Assembly: GCA_011009095.1 (NCBI GenBank)
Contig: VTPC01005435.1
Coordinates: 1-64,000, forward strand
Length of the DNA stretch: 64,000 nt
Direction: 5' to 3'
Origin: Ignelater luminosus
Taxonomy: Eukaryota > Arthropoda > Insecta > Coleoptera > Elateridae
How positions within the stretch are numbered: position 1 is the stretch's first letter; each line of letters begins with the position of its first letter. Positions 61,461 to 64,000 of this stretch are shown here, piece by piece. The notes below the pieces were generated by a model. The model did not search any database. It was given only the letters and a program-made list of their open reading frames with translations, and was not told the origin of the DNA. Both the position numbers and the translations under genes were made by a program.

Positions 61461-63606
61461 ATGCATCGTACAGTGATATTTATACTTTTAACAACACTTT
61501 ACATAAAATATGTTGTATCTGAAGAATTCTGCAGCATCGAAAGAGATGAATGCAGTGATGAAAATAAGAAGTCTAGGTTAGGATTTTTTTAAAATATGAT
61601 ACTACTATTATTATGATTATACACAAACTTGATTGGCTTTTAGGCTATCAAGTTATATTTTATAATACTGTCAATTGCATATTACTTTTAATGTAAAACA
61701 ACAGGCAAGTGCAGATATGTGCAAATTTACTAGACAATTTACAGAAAATAATTGAATATAGTTAATGAATATGTATCAAAAAAAGGCGTCTGAGGGCGAT
61801 TCGTGAAGTAAAGATCCTATTCTGCATCTACGTTTCTGATTTCCTGAAAGTACTGTAATATTCTAGCTGTGACTTCCATCATCCAATCAATTTATTTCAT
61901 TTACTTAATAATTCGTAACAGCAAAAATTTATAATTGATTTTTTGCATCCTACATATTGCTGTATATGTAAATATCGATCTAAAGAATAAGTACCAACCA
62001 TTAGTTTACTACACTTACTATATATCCATCTTAAGTTATTAGAAATTAATAGAGTACACCTTGCTTTAACTATTTATTAAAATGACATCATTGGCTGGAA
62101 ATCTTTTTAATTATATTTATATGCAACTCTTTTGTAGTTATTTTATTCAACTTCATAGTTAATTCAATATAATCATTACAGATATCTATTCTATGATGTT
62201 AATTCTCCAGAAGGCTTTAATTTACGCAGAGATGTGTATATACGTTTTGCTGTATTTGCATATCACCTACACAAATCACCTAAACAGAATCTTAATAATT
62301 TCAAATTAGTATTGCCGCCCTGGCCAAACTTATATCACTGGAGGACGAAAATGTCAACATATATGTATATACCTTGGTCACATTTTTTTGATTTAAGTAG
62401 TCTTCAGAGTTTCGCCCCTGTTATAGAAATGTACCAATTCTTTGATGGTAAGCAAATAATCTTTTACAAAAAGCAAATGATTTTTGAAATAGATATTTTA
62501 GAAATTGGAATTAGATATGGTGAAATTAACATAGATGAAGTATACATATTACAACATTTTGAAGATATGTTCAAAAGCGGTAGATTTGAAGATAAAATGG
62601 AAATACAAAAATGTAATAAAGATTTCTTTACAACTTTCTATCATTACGATAATATAACTTCAAATAATATTAAATGCTTATCTTTTCATGGACATACTTC
62701 ACAATTATCGAAAATATTGGAACAATCAAACGCAAGGTAAGATGCAAAAACAATTTGCACAGGAAGGGCCATTTAATGTGACAACCTGCATACTTTTCTC
62801 TGAGTTTTAATAATTGTACTTAGAAATAAAATTACAGAACAATATTATTTGATCATGCAGAAGTAGCCTTACATGATAGATTTGGAGACAGAGTTTACTG
62901 GCAAGCCAGGAGAAGTATGAGATTCAATAAGAAATTAGTTAAAATTGCTGCCGAATATCGACAACAATACTTAAATTCAAGTGATGAGAAAGACAGTACT
63001 ATTCTCCAACCAAATTGGAAGGATGACAAGGTAAGATTAATATGTTGCAAAGATTTTTTACTTTTAAATGTATATGTTATTTAGCCTGGAAGAAATGCTG
63101 TGGGTGGCCCTTATCTTGGTGTTCATTTACGTAGAAGAGATTTTGCATGGGGAAGACCAAAAGATGTTCCTGATATAGAAAATGCAGCAAAACAAATTAG
63201 GGCCCTTTTGGTTAAATTAAATTTAGACGTGGCTTTTGTTGCTACTGATGCCTCCCAAACTGGTAAATATTAGGAAGAGGATTCATATGTGCATTAGACT
63301 CATACCAAATTTTTAGAATATGAAGAATTAAGACAACTTTTAGAACCTGATTTCACTGTTCTTAAATACACTCCAAGCAAAACTGTTAAACAAGTGCATA
63401 AAGCAGGGGGAATAGCTATAATTGATCAAATAATTTGTGCACATGCAAGATATTTTGTAGGAACCCATGAAAGTACATTTTCATTTCGTATTCAAGAAGA
63501 ACGAGAAATATTAGGCTTTCCAGTAGAAACTACTTTTAATAGATTATGTGGGAGTGACTCTGATGGAAAATGTGATGGTCCATCTAAGTGGACCATTGTT
63601 TATTAA
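61461..63606 (+). CDS. POFUT2: GDP-fucose protein O-fucosyltransferase 2
   Basis: ER enzyme that adds O-fucose to folded thrombospondin type 1 repeats. Five coding exons: 61461-61576, 62182-62736, 62838-63030, 63085-63262, 63317-63606, for 443 residues, slightly longer than the roughly 430 of human POFUT2. A signal peptide ([20 protein letters not shown]) leads the protein. [18 protein letters not shown] contains the Glu equivalent to the catalytic base of human POFUT2, here residue 49. [10 protein letters not shown] and the GDP-fucose-binding HLRRRDF (about residues 302-308) are intact, as are the FVATDAS and [15 protein letters not shown] blocks near the C-terminus. The start ATG is the one that yields a signal peptide in frame with exon 2. 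No odd residues were noticed. Confidence 0.96.
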
Positions 63607-64000
63607 GACTGATAGCTTTAGTATTTCCATCATAATCTGGTTTTAATGAAGACATTTTATACGGTGGTAAATAATATAAAGAAATTTAGACTTAAATTTT
63701 GTATTTCTATACATGTAATTTGCACACAAGCATCGCCATAACTGTGTGCTTTAGATACCTACAACCTATAAGTGTGATAGAAAGATTAAGTACTTCAGAA
63801 TACCTAAGGCAGCATTTAACAATACACACAATACCTTCCGATTTATTAGTGCATGTAACTCAGTAGGTACATGTAAATGCTCAGCACTTTTCAAGATAAA
63901 TTGACTGATTTATCGGTTAACTAATTGCTCAATTAATCGGCAAATGTAAAACAGCAGCGAGATTGTTAAATTATGATTACTAAGTTAGATTTTGTTTTGA
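63607..64000. other. 3' flank of POFUT2, nothing further seen
   Basis: AT-rich tail with no canonical AATAAA immediately after the stop and no recognised feature. A degenerate ttaactaattgctcaattaa palindrome-like stretch is near 63917. Confidence 0.4.

Overview
The window looks like nuclear DNA of an insect. It is AT-rich, its protein genes are split by GT-AG introns, it has poly(A) signals, many degraded Tc1/mariner-type DNA transposons and at least one non-LTR reverse transcriptase relic. The gene set (26/29 kDa-type cysteine protease, soluble adenylyl cyclase, POFUT2, 5-oxoprolinase) suits an insect. I cannot name the order with confidence. There is no bacterial, viral or CRISPR content.

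Left half (1-28.2 kb, all minus strand): a 5-oxoprolinase gene (OPLAH) runs from its start codon at 28149 down to an exon ending at 1864, and its last exon is missing from the window. Its first intron (about 14.8 kb) holds a complete second gene on the same strand, a soluble adenylyl cyclase (ADCY10 type), made of a 687-bp first coding exon and a 4.17-kb second one. The introns carry transposon debris: a foldback element at 3.4-4.8 kb, a mariner copy lacking its C-terminal half at 15.2 kb, a transposase-like relic at 23.3-24.9 kb, and an inverted repeat around a GC-rich core at 25.3-26.7 kb.

Middle (28.2-47.4 kb): about 5 kb with no recognised gene, a 1.54-kb mariner-like element with arms of about 500 bp, then glucose-6-phosphate isomerase (GPI, seven coding exons, minus strand). 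GPI intron 4 is almost filled by an intronless plus-strand gene for an HCN/CNG-like channel with an unusual pore motif. GPI intron 2 (8.2 kb) is a repeat nest: a large palindrome fused to a tandem duplication, a reverse transcriptase fragment, a 2-kb mariner-like element, a pogo/mariner relic and a long hairpin.

Right half (47.4-64 kb): repeats including GTTAC-rich arrays and a deleted Tc1 element, then proteasome beta-5 (minus strand) diverging from mitochondrial ribosomal protein L39 (plus strand) across 859 bp, then a 26/29 kDa-type cathepsin and protein O-fucosyltransferase 2 (both plus strand).

The genes are unrelated housekeeping and signalling genes (glutathione cycle, cAMP, glycolysis, protein turnover, mitochondrial translation, proteolysis, glycosylation). 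I see no operon-like system. The most notable features are the two nested-gene arrangements, the channel's altered pore and nucleotide pocket, and several unusual palindromic repeats. Exon boundaries come from reading frame, splice motifs and remembered family alignments, not from transcripts.
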